NCBI GenBank assembly: GCA_019636495.1
Contig: JAHBXL010000019.1
Coordinates: 1 to 64,000, forward strand
Reading direction: 5' to 3'
Length of the DNA: 64,000 nt
From: Phycisphaeraceae bacterium
GTDB taxonomy: Bacteria > Planctomycetota > Phycisphaerae > Phycisphaerales > UBA1924
Part shown: in pieces, positions 52,966 through 63,614 of the stretch
Layout of the letters: each line of letters begins with the position of its first letter
Numbering within the stretch: position 1 is the stretch's first letter
Notes under the pieces: generated by a model
Told to the model about the DNA's origin: nothing
What the model saw: only the letters and a program-made list of their open reading frames with translations
Database searches by the model: none
Made by a program: the position numbers and the translations under genes

Positions 52966-53082
52966 CGGGCAGAGTCTCCTCGGGGCAATCGTCTGCCCCG
53001 GGAGCGCGCCGGTCAACCTTCGCGCTCCGGGCTTGCCCTCGCCGTTCGCACCGTTCGGTCTATCGGTTCGACACGCGGCCGT

Positions 53083-53967
53083 TCATGCACCGCGTTTGTT
53101 TGTTCTCGGGGTCGACATCTTCCGACTCGTCGGCTGCTTGTCGGCGGGTCGAGTGTCCAGAGCGGCCCTCACTGCCGCGACGGGCGCGCCGATTGTCCCG
53201 ATGCCGACCTCACCGGCCCAGCGGCTGGCGGAAGCGCGCTGGAGGCCCGTCTTCATCGCCGCGAGCGTGAGCGTGGCATCGGCGATGACGGCCTCTCCGC
53301 CGGGTGGTGGTGCACCGTTGTCGGCGTCGAGCCCTGAGGGCACGTCGACCGAGAGTACGGCGATGCGCGGGTCGGCCCGGAGTGCGTTGACCGCGCGGAT
53401 CAGTCCCAACATCGGTCCTGCTGTCGGCCGCGTCAGGCCGGTGCCCAGCAGGGCGTCGACCACGAGAAGGGGACGGCCGAGGCGCCTGGCCTCGGCGGTG
53501 ATGGCCACAACCGGTGCCCGCCCCCCCGCGACCACCCGGACGCCGACCCGCCGCGCGATTCCCAGATTGATGGCCGCATCGCCACGAATGCGGGATTGAG
53601 CAGCGCCAAGCACGACCGACAGCCGCCGGCCGAGCCCCGTGATGAACAACCGCCTCGCAAGGGCCAGACCGTCGCCGCCGTTGTTCCCCGGGCCGCAGAC
53701 GATCAGTACGCGCGGTTCCGGTTGGACTCCCTGGTGCGATGCCAGCGCGGCCAGAACAACACACTCCAACGAGGCAGCGGCGTTCTCCATGAGCAAAATC
53801 GAAGGGATGCCGAAGCGGCGGACGCAGAGTTCATCCACGCGACGGACCTGGTCTCGTGTAAGCACGGCGAGCGGACCCGGGAATGAGCCGTCCCGCATGC
53901 GAACGGCCGCGGTGAGCGCATCGCGCAGCGGTTGCGACTTTCGCGTACCCTTCGACCGTTCGCCCAT
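53083..53967 (-). CDS. nnrE: NAD(P)H-hydrate epimerase
   Basis: 294 residues from the ATG at 53967. It repairs damaged NAD(P)H by epimerising the hydrate. 'RRFGIPSILLMENAAASLEC', 'VCGPGNNGGDGLALARRL' and 'VVDALLGTGLTRPTAGPM' with 'VDVPSGLDADNG' are the YjeF-N motifs. The usual C-terminal dehydratase (NnrD) domain is absent, so that activity must be encoded elsewhere. A TACACT box (53974-53979 on the plus strand as AGTGTA) lies 6 bases before the start. Confidence 0.92.
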   Translation of the reverse strand: MGERSKGTRKSQPLRDALTAAVRMRDGSFPGPLAVLTRDQVRRVDELCVRRFGIPSILLMENAAASLECVVLAALASHQGVQPEPRVLIVCGPGNNGGDGLALARRLFITGLGRRLSVVLGAAQSRIRGDAAINLGIARRVGVRVVAGGRAPVVAITAEARRLGRPLLVVDALLGTGLTRPTAGPMLGLIRAVNALRADPRIAVLSVDVPSGLDADNGAPPPGGEAVIADATLTLAAMKTGLQRASASRWAGEVGIGTIGAPVAAVRAALDTRPADKQPTSRKMSTPRTNKRGA

Positions 53968-53973
53968 CGTGGC

Positions 53974-53979
53974 AGTGTA
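53974..53979 (-). promoter_or_regulatory. -10 box of nnrE
   Basis: Minus-strand TACACT, 6 bases from the ATG; predicts a leaderless mRNA for the nnrE-led group. Confidence 0.45.
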
Positions 53980-54037
53980 CCGCGCTGACGCATCATCGCC
54001 CGCAGGGCAGGTCTTTCGGAGTGCCCGCTCCATCGAT

Positions 54038-55276
54038 ATGCTGATCGACACCCTCCTGTCCATCGCCGCCGCGGCAGGGCTGTTGACCGCGCTCTACTGG
54101 GGCGCGGTGGCGTGTCACGCCGTGCGGACGTGGTGGTCGATTCCGACATTGCGTGCAGGCCTGAAAACCGACGCGGGCTTCCAACCGCCGCGCGTTTGCG
54201 TGATCGTCCCCGCGCACAACGAGGAGGCCTGCATCGGCACGGTCGCGGCGTCGTTGCTGGGGCAGGATTACCCGGCGGATCGCCTGTCGATGGTCTTTGT
54301 GCTGGATCGGTGCAGTGATGGGACGCGTGCCGCGCTGGATGCGGCGCTGGGGGGCGCGGCCGGGGGAGGCGGGGGGCGCGCGGCGATCATCGAGATCGAC
54401 CATTGCCCGGAAGGCTGGGCGGGCAAGGTGCACGCGTTGTGGCGTGCCGTGAGCGATTCGCCCGCCGCGCGCGAGGCGGACGTGCTGCTGTTCCTCGATG
54501 CCGACACGATGATGGAGTCGTCGTGCATTCGTGCCGCGGCGGGGCTCATGCGGTCGCGCGGCCTCGGCATGCTGAGCGTGCTCAGCACGCTGACCAACGA
54601 CCAGTGGTTCGAGCGTGTGGTGCAACCGGCGGCGGGCATGGAACTGGTGCGCATGTTCCCTTTGCGTCGCACCAACTGGCCCACACAGCAGCGGCCGTTC
54701 GCCAACGGGCAGTTCATCATGATCGATCGCGCTGCATACTTGGGCTTCGGCGGCCACGAAGCGGTCAGGCAGTATGTTCTGGAGGATGTGGAACTCGCGC
54801 GCGCGGCCGACCGCGCCGGCGTTCGCCTGGGTGTTGTGCTGGCCGACGGCCTGCTGCACTGCCGAATGTACGGCACCTGGGCCGATTTTCGGCGTGGTTG
54901 GACGCGAATCTTCACCGAATCGGCCAACCGCAAGGTGTCGCGTCTTGTGCGGATCGCGTGGCGCAAGCGGCTGGTCTCGACGCTGTTGCCGCTGGCCGGC
55001 GCGATGGGCCTGCTGGCCGGTGCGGCCGCGCTCGCAACAGGTCAGCGCAGCGAGCCGGCGCTCTGGGCGCTTCGCTTCGGCGCGGCAGGGACGCTGGTCT
55101 ATGTCTCGACGCTGGTTCTGTGCATGAAACTCGGGCGCACGCCGCTGCGTTCGGCCGCGGTCTTCCCGATCGGCGCGTGGATGGTCTCCGATATTCTGCT
55201 CGGGTGCGCGCGGTCGCTGCGCGCTGGCAAGCCGATCGAGTGGGCCGGGCGCGTGTACAGCCGCGAGGCGCGCTGA
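54038..55276 (+). CDS. Membrane-bound family 2 glycosyltransferase
   Basis: 412 residues from the ATG at 54038. One helix at 5-25, then a GT-A domain: 'CVIVPAHNEEACIGTVAASL', 'DYPADRLSMVFVLDRCSDGT', 'LLFLDADTMM' (DxD) and 'YVLEDVELARAADRAG' (ED for catalysis). Two to three C-terminal helices (about 305-400). This layout resembles HpnB/CrtQ-like enzymes that glycosylate lipids or carotenoids; the acceptor is unknown. Divergent from nnrE. Confidence 0.85.
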   Translation: MLIDTLLSIAAAAGLLTALYWGAVACHAVRTWWSIPTLRAGLKTDAGFQPPRVCVIVPAHNEEACIGTVAASLLGQDYPADRLSMVFVLDRCSDGTRAALDAALGGAAGGGGGRAAIIEIDHCPEGWAGKVHALWRAVSDSPAAREADVLLFLDADTMMESSCIRAAAGLMRSRGLGMLSVLSTLTNDQWFERVVQPAAGMELVRMFPLRRTNWPTQQRPFANGQFIMIDRAAYLGFGGHEAVRQYVLEDVELARAADRAGVRLGVVLADGLLHCRMYGTWADFRRGWTRIFTESANRKVSRLVRIAWRKRLVSTLLPLAGAMGLLAGAAALATGQRSEPALWALRFGAAGTLVYVSTLVLCMKLGRTPLRSAAVFPIGAWMVSDILLGCARSLRAGKPIEWAGRVYSREAR

Positions 55277-55304
55277 CGCGCCGTTCGCGCCTGATGGAGA
55301 ACTC

Positions 55305-56306
55305 TCACGTGCCGGGCTGCGAAGGCTCGACGCCTGCGATCGCTCCGCGCATCGTCGTATCGGCCTGCAGGTTGCGCATGCGGTAGTAGTCCATGATGCC
55401 CATGTTCCCCTTGCGGAACGACTCGCTGATGGCCTTGGGAATCTCGGCCTCGGCCAGCACGACCATGGCACGGTTCTTCTGCTGCTCGGCCTTGAACTCC
55501 TGCTCGGCCGCGACGGCCAGGGCGCGGCGCTTCTCGGCCTCGGCCTGCGCCATTTCCTTGTTGGTCCGGGCTTGGTCGAGGTCGAGTTTGGCGCCGATGT
55601 TCTCGCCGACGTCGATGTCGGCGATGTCGATTGAGAGGATCTCGAACGCCGTGCCCGCATCGAGGCCCGAGGCCATCACCTTCTTGGAGATTTCATCGGG
55701 GTTCTCCAGCACGTGCTTGTGATCGACTGCTGAACCGATGGTGGAGACAATGCCCTGCCCGACGCGGGCGACGATGGTCTCCTCCGTTGCGCCGCCGACG
55801 AGCCGGGCAATGTTGGTCCGCACCGTCACCCGGGCCTTGGCCTTGAGTTGGATGCCGTTCTTCGCAACCGCGTCGATGGTCGGACGCGGGCTGGTGGAGC
55901 CGGGGCAGTCGATGACCTTGGGGTTCACCGAAGTCTGCACCGCTTCGAGGATGTCGCGGCCCGCGAGGTCGATGGCTGTGGCCGTGTTCCACTCGAGGTT
56001 GATGCGGGCGCCGCGGGCCGCGATCAGAGCCGAGATCACGTGCGGCACCCGACCGCCCGCAAGGTAGTGCGATTCGAGTTGATTCGTGGGAATGTCGAGC
56101 CCGGCTTTCTTGGCACGGATGCGGCTGTAGACGATCGTTCGCAGGTCCACCTTGCGCAGACGCATGCCGATGAGTTCGAGCAGGCTCACGCGGGCGTTGC
56201 TCAGCAGCGCCTGGATGTACAGGTTGAAGAACTGGCCCACCACGAACACGAAGATCAGCAGGACGAGGCCCGCGATCAGACCCAGTGCGATCCAGACGTA
56301 ACCCAT
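55305..56306 (-). CDS. floA: Flotillin-like protein FloA
   Basis: 333 residues from the ATG at 56306. One N-terminal hydrophobic hairpin (about 5-28), then '[20 protein letters not shown]' and '[20 protein letters not shown]' of the FloA/SPFH family, and a helical tail with '[20 protein letters not shown]' that drives oligomerisation. FloA scaffolds ordered membrane patches. Length matches the family (~330). Confidence 0.92.
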   Translation of the reverse strand: MGYVWIALGLIAGLVLLIFVFVVGQFFNLYIQALLSNARVSLLELIGMRLRKVDLRTIVYSRIRAKKAGLDIPTNQLESHYLAGGRVPHVISALIAARGARINLEWNTATAIDLAGRDILEAVQTSVNPKVIDCPGSTSPRPTIDAVAKNGIQLKAKARVTVRTNIARLVGGATEETIVARVGQGIVSTIGSAVDHKHVLENPDEISKKVMASGLDAGTAFEILSIDIADIDVGENIGAKLDLDQARTNKEMAQAEAEKRRALAVAAEQEFKAEQQKNRAMVVLAEAEIPKAISESFRKGNMGIMDYYRMRNLQADTTMRGAIAGVEPSQPGT

Positions 56307-56394
56307 CGTGCGTTCTCCGCTGACGACCCGCCCTCCCCCTGCGTCCCGCGGCGGAGTATAGCGGGCGCGGCGGCCGTCATGCGCTGGCCGAAAG

Positions 56395-56423
56395 CAAACA
56401 GCCGGGCCGAATGGCCCGGCTGT
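56395..56423 (-). terminator. Rho-independent terminator downstream of purL
   Basis: An 11-bp stem ACAGCCGGGCC/GGCCCGGCTGT around GAAT, followed on the minus strand by TTTGCTTT. It lies 144 bases past the purL stop and upstream of floA, and so ends the purL transcript. Confidence 0.85.
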
Positions 56424-56566
56424 CGTAAAGGTGCAGGTGTGTGTCCTGTCCGGATTGACGGCCACCGCTGGACCCTTCGCATCGGCGTGCAGGTCCGGCT
56501 GTGCGGTTCCATCAATGTCGGCAGCGCGTGCGGCGCACCTTGGCCCTCGCCGCCCCGCACGCTCGC

Positions 56567-59500
56567 CTACCAGTCCAGCGTGCCCCGCCACGCCGCGGCA
56601 AGCCGCTCAACCGGGATCGGCTCCAGCAGGTTCTCGGTCAGTTCCAGTGCGCCCGAATCGTTGAGCATGGCGATGACCGCTCGCGGCAGCCCCGCCGCGG
56701 CGAGCGCGGCCTTCACCGCCGGCACGTCCGCGGGGCGGACCTCCAGCAGATAGCGCGAGGGTGTCTCGGCAAACGCCGCGACCGTGCGACCCAGAAGCGC
56801 ATCGCCGCCGGCGCTCGGCACGGCCGAGAGATCGACCGCCGCGCCGATGGAGCGCGAAGGCGTGGATCCGCCGATGAGCATCTCCGTCAGCGCGACGAGC
56901 ACGCCGCCCTCGGAGCAGTCGTGGGCCGATCGGACCAGCCCCATCTGCATGAGTTGGTGCACCATCCGGGCCGCGGTCGGCCCGAGTTTGAGGTGCGTGC
57001 GCGGCACGGACAGCGAAGGCGGCACGCCGCGATTCGGGCCTTGGCCGTGCGACGCGGCGTCAATCTTCGACGTGTCGAGCCCAACGACCTGCTGGTAGAT
57101 CGAGCCGCCCATCTCCGGGCCCGTTCCGCCGACGAGGACAATGGCGTTGCCGGGCTCCTTGGCATCGCTGGTGGTGCAGGCGCGGACATCGGGCACAATG
57201 CCGATGCCGGTAATGAGGAGCGTGGGGGGGATCTCGATGGTCCGCCCGTCGCGCGTTGTGAACTGGTTGTTGAGCGAATCTTTGCCGGAAACGAAGGGCG
57301 TTCGATAGGCCAGTGCTCCGTCGAGGCAGCCCTCGGCCGCGCGGACGAGCGAGCCCAGATTCTCCGGCTTGTTGCACGAGGGCCAGCAGAAGTTGTCGAG
57401 GATGGCGGTGCGCGATGGATCTGCGCCGACGCACACGAGGTTGCGCACGCATTCGTCGATCGCGGCCAGCGCCATCAGATAGGAGTCGCCGCCGACCAGC
57501 GGGTCGCCGATGCCGGTCTGCAGTCCTTGAGAAATGGCCAGCCCGCGCGACGAGCCGGCGACGGGCAGGAGCACCGCCGCGTCACCCGGGCCGCGCGTCA
57601 AGGGGCCGACCAGCGGCTTGATCGCCGTTGCGCCGCGCACCTCGTGGTCGTACTGCCGGATGATCCAGTGCTTGCTGGCGATAGTCGGATGTGCGAGCAG
57701 CGCAAGCAGCGCGCCTTCAAGCGAATCGCAGGCATCGGCCGCGGCGGCCCCGGGACGGGGGGCGATGGGAGTGGGCGGTGATGCGCGAGGCGTTGCCCAC
57801 ACCGCTTCGCGCGTCGGGGTCGGGATGCCATCGTGCAGGAAGTGCATCGAGAGGCGGCCAACCTCGCTTCCGTTGAACATCAGGCGGAGGTCGGGGCTCT
57901 CGGGCGTCGAACCTTCCGGCGGCGCGAACTCGCCGAGCACCGCCAGTTCGACACGCTCCTCATCGCAGATGCGCTGCAGCGCGGCCAGGTTCTTCTGCGG
58001 CACTGCCAGCACCATGCGCTCCTGCGCCTCGCTGATCCAGATCTCGGTGAAAGAGAGACCGGCGTACTTCAGTGGGGCACGCTCGAGGTGCACCGTCGCG
58101 CCCGTGTCCTTGCCCAGTTCGCCGATTGCCGAAGAGAAGCCGCCCGCGCCGCAGTCGGTCAGCGCGCTGAACAGCGGCGCACCGACTTCGCCGGTGTCGC
58201 CCGCCGCACGCATGATCGCGTCGAGCGTCTGCTTTTCGGTGATGGCATTGCCGATCTGCACCGCGTGGCTGAACTCGTCGGCCGCGGAGTGTTCCAGTTC
58301 CGCCGAGGAGAAGGTCGCCCCGTGAATGCCGTCGCGCCCGGTGCGTCCGCCCAGCGCGACGATCAGGTCGCCGCGGTTGACGCGGCCCTTGATGCGCGTC
58401 CGCGGCATCACGCCCACGCACCCGCAATAAACCAGCGGGTTGCCGATGTAGCGGTCATCAAAGTGCACGCCGCCGGAGACGGTCGGGATGCCCATGCGGT
58501 TGCCGTAGTCGCGCACGCCGGCGACCACCTGCGAGAGGATTCGTCGCGGGTGGAGGCAGCCCTCGGGCACCGCGGCGGTGTCGGGGCGGGCGACGCAGAA
58601 CACATCGGTGTTGGCGATCGGCCGCGCGCCCAGGCCGGTGCCGATGACATCGCGGATGCACCCGCCGATGCCCGTCGCCGCGCCGCCATAGGGCTCGATC
58701 GCCGAGGGATGGTTGTGCGTCTCGACCTTGACGCACACCGCGTGTGTGTCGTCAAACGCGATGACGCCCGAGTTGTCGACGAAGACCGAGAGAGTCCAAT
58801 CGACGCCGTCGGCGATGAGCCGGTGTGTCGCCGCGGCAACGGTGCTCTTGAGCAGGTTGCGGATCAGGATCGAGCCATCGGGTTGTCGCTCATGTCCGGG
58901 ACGATCGGACCACTCGATGGGGTCCGCCGCGGCGCCGGTGTTCTCGCTCCGATAGCGGATGGTGCTCTTGAGCGTCTTGTGCACGCAGTGCTCGGACCAG
59001 GTCTGGGCGAGCGTCTCGAGTTCGATCTCGCGCGGGTTGCGGCCAAGGGCGCGGTAGTGGGCCTGCACCGCGCGCATCTCGTCGAGCGAGAGGAACAGGT
59101 GCGCCTCGCGAGACAGTTTCTGGAGCCTCGCATCGTCGAGCGACAGGACGTCCACCTCTCGAACCACGTTGTCGTGCGGGGCCGAACGCGGGAACGTCCG
59201 GGGGTGATACGGCTCGGTCGCGACGCGCTGGATCACCGGGTTGGCCAGCAGCCGCGCTGCAAGCGCCGCCGCCTGCTGAGCATCGAGCGCAGCGCCCGGA
59301 GCGGGCGAGAGGTCGAAACGCCACCCGGTGGAGACCGCCGGGGCTTCGGGCAGTTCGAGCAGGTCGCGCACGCACTCCTGAACCGATTGCGCGACCGGGT
59401 CCATGACCCCCGGCAGCGGGTGCACCTCGACGACCTGCGCGCCCGGCTCGTGCGGAGCGGCACCGATCCGCGAAACCTCCGTCACCGGATCCGTGAGGAT

Positions 59501-59692
59501 GCGCTTCCTCACGGCATCGAGTTGCTGGGCGGTGAGGCCGGCCTCGATGAGGTAGACGTGGGTCGCGCGGGCCGATTCCAGATGCACGCCCGCGGCCGCG
59601 GCCTCCCGCACCAGCGATGCGCCGATCGGGTCGGCGCGGCCCGGCGCGGGGGAGACTTCCAGGCGGTGGACGGCGACTGTCGGGGCGGTCAT
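56567..59692 (-). CDS. purL: Phosphoribosylformylglycinamidine synthase, PurS-like domains fused to PurL
   Basis: 1041 residues from the ATG at 59692. Fourth step of purine synthesis: ATP-driven amidation of FGAR to FGAM. Residues ~1-75 and ~90-170 are two PurS-like halves ('[20 protein letters not shown]' and '[15 protein letters not shown]'). The PurL core begins near 215 with '[20 protein letters not shown]' and holds '[20 protein letters not shown]', '[19 protein letters not shown]', '[13 protein letters not shown]' and '[18 protein letters not shown]'. The glutaminase part (PurQ) is absent, so a separate PurQ must supply ammonia. Confidence 0.93.
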   Translation of the reverse strand: MTAPTVAVHRLEVSPAPGRADPIGASLVREAAAAGVHLESARATHVYLIEAGLTAQQLDAVRKRILTDPVTEVSRIGAAPHEPGAQVVEVHPLPGVMDPVAQSVQECVRDLLELPEAPAVSTGWRFDLSPAPGAALDAQQAAALAARLLANPVIQRVATEPYHPRTFPRSAPHDNVVREVDVLSLDDARLQKLSREAHLFLSLDEMRAVQAHYRALGRNPREIELETLAQTWSEHCVHKTLKSTIRYRSENTGAAADPIEWSDRPGHERQPDGSILIRNLLKSTVAAATHRLIADGVDWTLSVFVDNSGVIAFDDTHAVCVKVETHNHPSAIEPYGGAATGIGGCIRDVIGTGLGARPIANTDVFCVARPDTAAVPEGCLHPRRILSQVVAGVRDYGNRMGIPTVSGGVHFDDRYIGNPLVYCGCVGVMPRTRIKGRVNRGDLIVALGGRTGRDGIHGATFSSAELEHSAADEFSHAVQIGNAITEKQTLDAIMRAAGDTGEVGAPLFSALTDCGAGGFSSAIGELGKDTGATVHLERAPLKYAGLSFTEIWISEAQERMVLAVPQKNLAALQRICDEERVELAVLGEFAPPEGSTPESPDLRLMFNGSEVGRLSMHFLHDGIPTPTREAVWATPRASPPTPIAPRPGAAAADACDSLEGALLALLAHPTIASKHWIIRQYDHEVRGATAIKPLVGPLTRGPGDAAVLLPVAGSSRGLAISQGLQTGIGDPLVGGDSYLMALAAIDECVRNLVCVGADPSRTAILDNFCWPSCNKPENLGSLVRAAEGCLDGALAYRTPFVSGKDSLNNQFTTRDGRTIEIPPTLLITGIGIVPDVRACTTSDAKEPGNAIVLVGGTGPEMGGSIYQQVVGLDTSKIDAASHGQGPNRGVPPSLSVPRTHLKLGPTAARMVHQLMQMGLVRSAHDCSEGGVLVALTEMLIGGSTPSRSIGAAVDLSAVPSAGGDALLGRTVAAFAETPSRYLLEVRPADVPAVKAALAAAGLPRAVIAMLNDSGALELTENLLEPIPVERLAAAWRGTLDW

Positions 59693-59742
59693 GCCCGATC
59701 GTACGCGGGCGCTGGGCCCGCTCGCCGCGAGCGAGCATCGCA

Positions 59743-59771
59743 TTGACACGCGGCGGAGGGACGCGGACCAT
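59743..59771 (+). promoter_or_regulatory. Promoter of rnhA
   Basis: TTGACA (59743-59748), exactly 17 bases, then GACCAT (59766-59771), 8 bases before the rnhA ATG. A good -35 with a near-leaderless start. Confidence 0.6.
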
Positions 59772-59779
59772 CCTGCACC

Positions 59780-60256
59780 ATGAGCAAGGACGCCGCCCCG
59801 CCCCTCCCGCACGTCCTCCTGTTCACCGATGGGGCGTGCTCCGGCAATCCGGGACCGGGCGGCTGGGCGTTTGTCCTGCGTCATCCGACCACCGGCCGCG
59901 AGATCGAACGTTCCGGGGGCGAAGCCGAGACCACCAACAACCGCATGGAACTGACCGCCGCGATCCGCGGTCTCGAGGCGCTCACGCGCCGCTCGCGGGT
60001 CGAACTCTGGTCCGACAGCGAGTACGTGCTCAAGGGGCTGCGCGAGTGGCTGCCGGCGTGGAAGGCCCGCGGTTGGCGGACCGCGGCGAAGAAGCCTGTC
60101 AAGAACGTGGACCTTTGGCAGGAACTCGACGACCTCGTCCAGGGGCACACCGTGACATTCCACTGGGTTCGCGGGCACGATGGCCACCCGGAGAACGAGC
60201 GGTGCGACCAGTTGGCTGTTGCGGCGATCGAACAGGTGCGGGCGGGGCACCGCTGA
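59780..60256 (+). CDS. rnhA: Ribonuclease HI
   Basis: 158 residues. Degrades RNA in RNA-DNA hybrids. The DEDD site is complete: '[20 protein letters not shown]' (Asp), '[18 protein letters not shown]' (Glu), '[14 protein letters not shown]' (Asp) and '[17 protein letters not shown]' (His, Asp). Length is standard. Divergent from purL. Confidence 0.96.
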   Translation: MSKDAAPPLPHVLLFTDGACSGNPGPGGWAFVLRHPTTGREIERSGGEAETTNNRMELTAAIRGLEALTRRSRVELWSDSEYVLKGLREWLPAWKARGWRTAAKKPVKNVDLWQELDDLVQGHTVTFHWVRGHDGHPENERCDQLAVAAIEQVRAGHR

Positions 60257-60427
60257 GGGGGAACCAACGGCATCCGCACGGCTGTGCGGTCTGTAACGGC
60301 GAGTCGGCACATCTTGCCGCGCTTGCGCCGTCTGCCCGTCAACGCGCCCCGGCCGCGGGCCGATCCCTCAACGCCGACCGCCGCGACCCTGTCGATGGGG
60401 CGCGCACGGCGAGGGAGCGCCAGGCCG

Positions 60428-61483
60428 ATGAAACTGCTCGACATTCTCAAGACGGCGTACGAGGCGGATGCGTCCGATATCCACCTCGTGCAGGGACACG
60501 TGCCGATGACGCGCGTGCACCAGGTCATGACGCCGCTCGACATGCCGGTCATCACGCCGGAGATCGCCCGCGGCTTTGTCGAGCAGATGGCCAGCAAGGA
60601 AGCGCTGGCGAAGTTCGAGCAGGTCAAGGACTCGGACTTTTCGTTCGCCGCGCCGGGCATCGCCCGCTATCGCGTGAACGCCCACATGCAGAAGGGCGGC
60701 ATCGCCATCGCGATGCGCATGATCAAGACCAAGGTCCCGCCGCTCGCCGCGCTGAACCTGCCCGAGGTCATCGCGCGGCTCACATACCTGCCCCGCGGGC
60801 TGGTGCTCGTCACCGGCGACACGGGTTCGGGCAAATCAACCTCTCTGGCGGCGATGATCCAGGCGATGAACGACCGCTACCGCAAGCACATCATCACGCT
60901 CGAGGACCCGGTCGAATACATGTTCCAGTCGAACCGCTGCCTGCTGGAGCAGCGCGAACTCGGGCAGGACATGCCCAGTTTCGCCTCCGGCCTCAAGCAC
61001 GCGCTGCGCCAGGACCCGGACATCATCCTGGTCGGCGAAATGCGCGACCTGGAAACCACCGCGCTGGCGATCTCCGCCGCGGAAACCGGCCACCTTGTGC
61101 TCTCGACACTCCACACCGTCAACGCCTCGCAGACGGTCGAGCGCATCATCGACATGTACCCCGCGGCGCAGCAGAACCAGATCCGCTCGATGCTGGCCAA
61201 CACGCTCCAGGCCGTGGTGTCGCAGACGCTGTTCAGCCGCATCGACAAGCCGGGCATGGTGCCGGCGGTGGAAGTGCTGCTGTGCACGCCCGCGGTGCGG
61301 AACCTGATCCGCGAGAACCGCAGTTTCGAAATCCCCAACGTCATCGAGACCAACCGCGCCCTGGGCATGGTGAGCCTTGATACCGCCATCGCCGAACTCT
61401 ACTTCAACGGCATGATCAGCCGCGAAGACGCCATCGCACAGTCGGCCTATCCCGACAAGTTGGACCGTCAACTCGCCGCCTGA
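60428..61483 (+). CDS. pilT: Type IV pilus twitching motility ATPase PilT
   Basis: 351 residues from the ATG at 60428. Retraction motor of the pilus. 'DASDIHLVQGHVPMTRVH' (PAS-like N-domain), Walker A 'VTGDTGSGKSTSLAAMI', Asp box 'HIITLEDPVEYMF', Walker B 'DIILVGEMRDLETTALAISA' and the His box 'ETGHLVLSTLHT' are complete. First gene of a pilus cluster that continues with pilC 59 bases on. The frame is open upstream; start set by family alignment. Confidence 0.95.
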   Translation: MKLLDILKTAYEADASDIHLVQGHVPMTRVHQVMTPLDMPVITPEIARGFVEQMASKEALAKFEQVKDSDFSFAAPGIARYRVNAHMQKGGIAIAMRMIKTKVPPLAALNLPEVIARLTYLPRGLVLVTGDTGSGKSTSLAAMIQAMNDRYRKHIITLEDPVEYMFQSNRCLLEQRELGQDMPSFASGLKHALRQDPDIILVGEMRDLETTALAISAAETGHLVLSTLHTVNASQTVERIIDMYPAAQQNQIRSMLANTLQAVVSQTLFSRIDKPGMVPAVEVLLCTPAVRNLIRENRSFEIPNVIETNRALGMVSLDTAIAELYFNGMISREDAIAQSAYPDKLDRQLAA

Positions 61484-61542
61484 GTCCGAAGACCGTGCGT
61501 CCGCTGTCCGTCCGTTCCACCTGATTCCCCGGTCCACCACCC

Positions 61543-62769
61543 ATGGCCAGTTACCGCTACCAGGTCCGTTCCGCCTCGGGAGAGATCCAGGTCGGCGTGG
61601 TGTCGGCGGACAGCGTCGCCAGCGCCGCGGCGGTCCTGCGGAACCAGGGCCTGCGGGTTCTGAGCGTGAACCCGATCGCGGCCACCGCGGCCCAGAGCGG
61701 GTTGATGGAGAAACTCGCGGAGTTGAACGCGGGCCGCCCCAAGCAGCGGCACGTGCTCGACTTCACGACGCAGTTGGCGGTCATGGTCCGCGCCGGCATC
61801 AACCTGCGGGCCGCGCTGGAGGGCATCGCCGAGCAGACCGAGCACCCGCGCTTCCGTAAGATCATCATGGGTCTGAAGACCGACGTGGAGGCGGGCAAGC
61901 AGTTCTCTGAGGCGCTGGCCCGCCACCCCAAACTCTTCGGCCCGCTGTACATCAACATGGTGCGGGCGTCGGAGATGTCCGGCTCGTTCGCCAAGATGCT
62001 CGACCGAATCGCCGGTTACATCGGGCAGGAGATCGAGACCCGCAAGATGGTCGTCGGCGCCTCGATCTATCCCGGCGTCATCGGCACGATGGCCGTCGCC
62101 GTCACGATCTTCCTGCTCACGTTCGTCCTGCCCAAGTTTGCCATGGTCTTCAAGGGCAAGGAGGATGTCCTGCCCTGGGCGACCAAGTTCCTGATGTCGC
62201 TCTCCGACTTCATGGTGCAGAACTGGTACTTCGTCGTTGGCGGGCTGGTCGCGATCGTGGGGGGGTTGTTCGCGCTGAACAAGACCGAGGTCGGCGGGTT
62301 CTTCTTCGACCGCATGCGCCTGGCGATCCCGGTCGTCAAGTCGATGTTCCGCGCCCTGTACATCAGCCGCTCGCTCCAGACCATGGGCCAGTTGATCAAC
62401 GCGGGCGTGCCGATGCTCGACACGCTGGCGATCACCGGCGACGTCTCGGGCAACCGGCTCTACAAGGGCATGTGGCGCACGGTGTACACCAGCGTCAAGC
62501 AGGGCCGCAAGATCGCCGCGCCCCTCGCCAAGACGTCGCTCCTGCCGCAGGCGGTTGTGCAGATGATCTCGGCGGGCGAAGAGTCCGGTAAACTCGGCGA
62601 AGTGCTCGACGAGATCTCGTCGTACTACGCGCGGCTGTTGAAGGAACGCATCAAGGCCGTCACGTCGATGATCGAACCCATCATGATCATTCTTATGGGC
62701 TCGGTGGTCGGGTTTATCGCGATGGCGATCATCCTCCCGATCTTCAAGATGTCCGCGATCGTCAAGTAG
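61543..62769 (+). CDS. pilC: Type IV pilus / type II secretion inner-membrane platform protein PilC/GspF
   Basis: 408 residues. Two GspF repeats with three membrane helices (about 180-205, 230-250 and 385-405). 'HVLDFTTQLAVMVRAGINLR' and 'ISRSLQTMGQLINAGVPMLD' with 'MISAGEESGKLGEVLDEISS' are the family motifs. It is the platform that couples the PilT/PilB motors to pilin assembly. Length matches (~400). Confidence 0.95.
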   Translation: MASYRYQVRSASGEIQVGVVSADSVASAAAVLRNQGLRVLSVNPIAATAAQSGLMEKLAELNAGRPKQRHVLDFTTQLAVMVRAGINLRAALEGIAEQTEHPRFRKIIMGLKTDVEAGKQFSEALARHPKLFGPLYINMVRASEMSGSFAKMLDRIAGYIGQEIETRKMVVGASIYPGVIGTMAVAVTIFLLTFVLPKFAMVFKGKEDVLPWATKFLMSLSDFMVQNWYFVVGGLVAIVGGLFALNKTEVGGFFFDRMRLAIPVVKSMFRALYISRSLQTMGQLINAGVPMLDTLAITGDVSGNRLYKGMWRTVYTSVKQGRKIAAPLAKTSLLPQAVVQMISAGEESGKLGEVLDEISSYYARLLKERIKAVTSMIEPIMIILMGSVVGFIAMAIILPIFKMSAIVK

Positions 62770-62847
62770 CGGTCGATCCGCGACGAAACACCAGTGCGGC
62801 GCGACAGCGCCATCGCCGGAGGCCGCTCACGCTGACGAGGTTGTGAC

Positions 62848-63570
62848 ATGCATTTGTTCCGTGCCCCCGCCCGCCGTCAGTCGTCCATGGCCACACGGAC
62901 GCGACGCCGCCGCCGCTCCGATGGCTTCACGCTCATCGAGACCTCGCTGGCCCTGATCATCATCGCCGTCGGCGTGCTCGCCCTGGTCGAGGCACAGCAG
63001 GCGTTTATCCGGTCCAACGACTGGTCCAGCCACGCCGCCACGGCCAACTACCTCGCCAACGAGGTCCGCGAACTCATGCGCCGATTGCCCAAGCACGACC
63101 CGGTCACGGGCCTGTACTTTGAGAGCGGCGCGGGCGGCGACGTCCTCCGCGGCTGGGGGCCCGATGGCGGCGAGTTCGGCATCGAGGACTTCGACGACGT
63201 CGACGACTTCGACGGCCTGCGCCTGGCGTTCAACGGCACGCCCGGCCTGGCCGATGGCGACCTGCCCGGGCCCATCGACGCCTTCGGCGCGGTCATCCCG
63301 CAGATCAACAACGACGGCGCGGTGGAGATGAGCGCGGGCGGAACCCCCGTGCCCCTGCGCGGCTGGACGCAGCGCGTCACCGTGCGCAAGGTCGACCCCG
63401 ACAACCCCGGCATCGTCTACCCCAGCGACCACGTCATCGCCGCCGGCGGCGGGAGCGCGGGTGTCGCCGTTGACCGCTTCCCGCTGCGTGTCACGGTGGA
63501 TGTCTTCTTTCGCGGCGTGTTCGACACCGAGGACACGCTGGTGACCAGTGTCACGTGGATCGTGCCGTGA
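62848..63570 (+). CDS. Type IV pilin-like minor pilin (PilV-type)
   Basis: 240 residues. The prepilin peptidase site is 'RSDG|FTLIETSLALIIIAVG' with Glu5, preceded by a 26-residue basic leader (or 12 residues from the ATG at 62887). The hydrophobic helix and a C-terminal beta-rich globular part of ~190 residues with an acidic run ('EDFDDVDDFDG') follow. Position after pilC and before a PilX-like gene fits a minor pilin that primes assembly. Confidence 0.85.
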   Translation: MHLFRAPARRQSSMATRTRRRRRSDGFTLIETSLALIIIAVGVLALVEAQQAFIRSNDWSSHAATANYLANEVRELMRRLPKHDPVTGLYFESGAGGDVLRGWGPDGGEFGIEDFDDVDDFDGLRLAFNGTPGLADGDLPGPIDAFGAVIPQINNDGAVEMSAGGTPVPLRGWTQRVTVRKVDPDNPGIVYPSDHVIAAGGGSAGVAVDRFPLRVTVDVFFRGVFDTEDTLVTSVTWIVP

Positions 63571-63614
63571 CGGTCGGCCGCGCGGCAGCAGGGGGCAAGG
63601 AAGGTTCGCAACGC

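Noticed and set aside
56567..60310. PurL start far upstream (1247 residues)
   Set aside because: The extension runs antisense through rnhA; the ATG at 59692 fits the PurS-like start.
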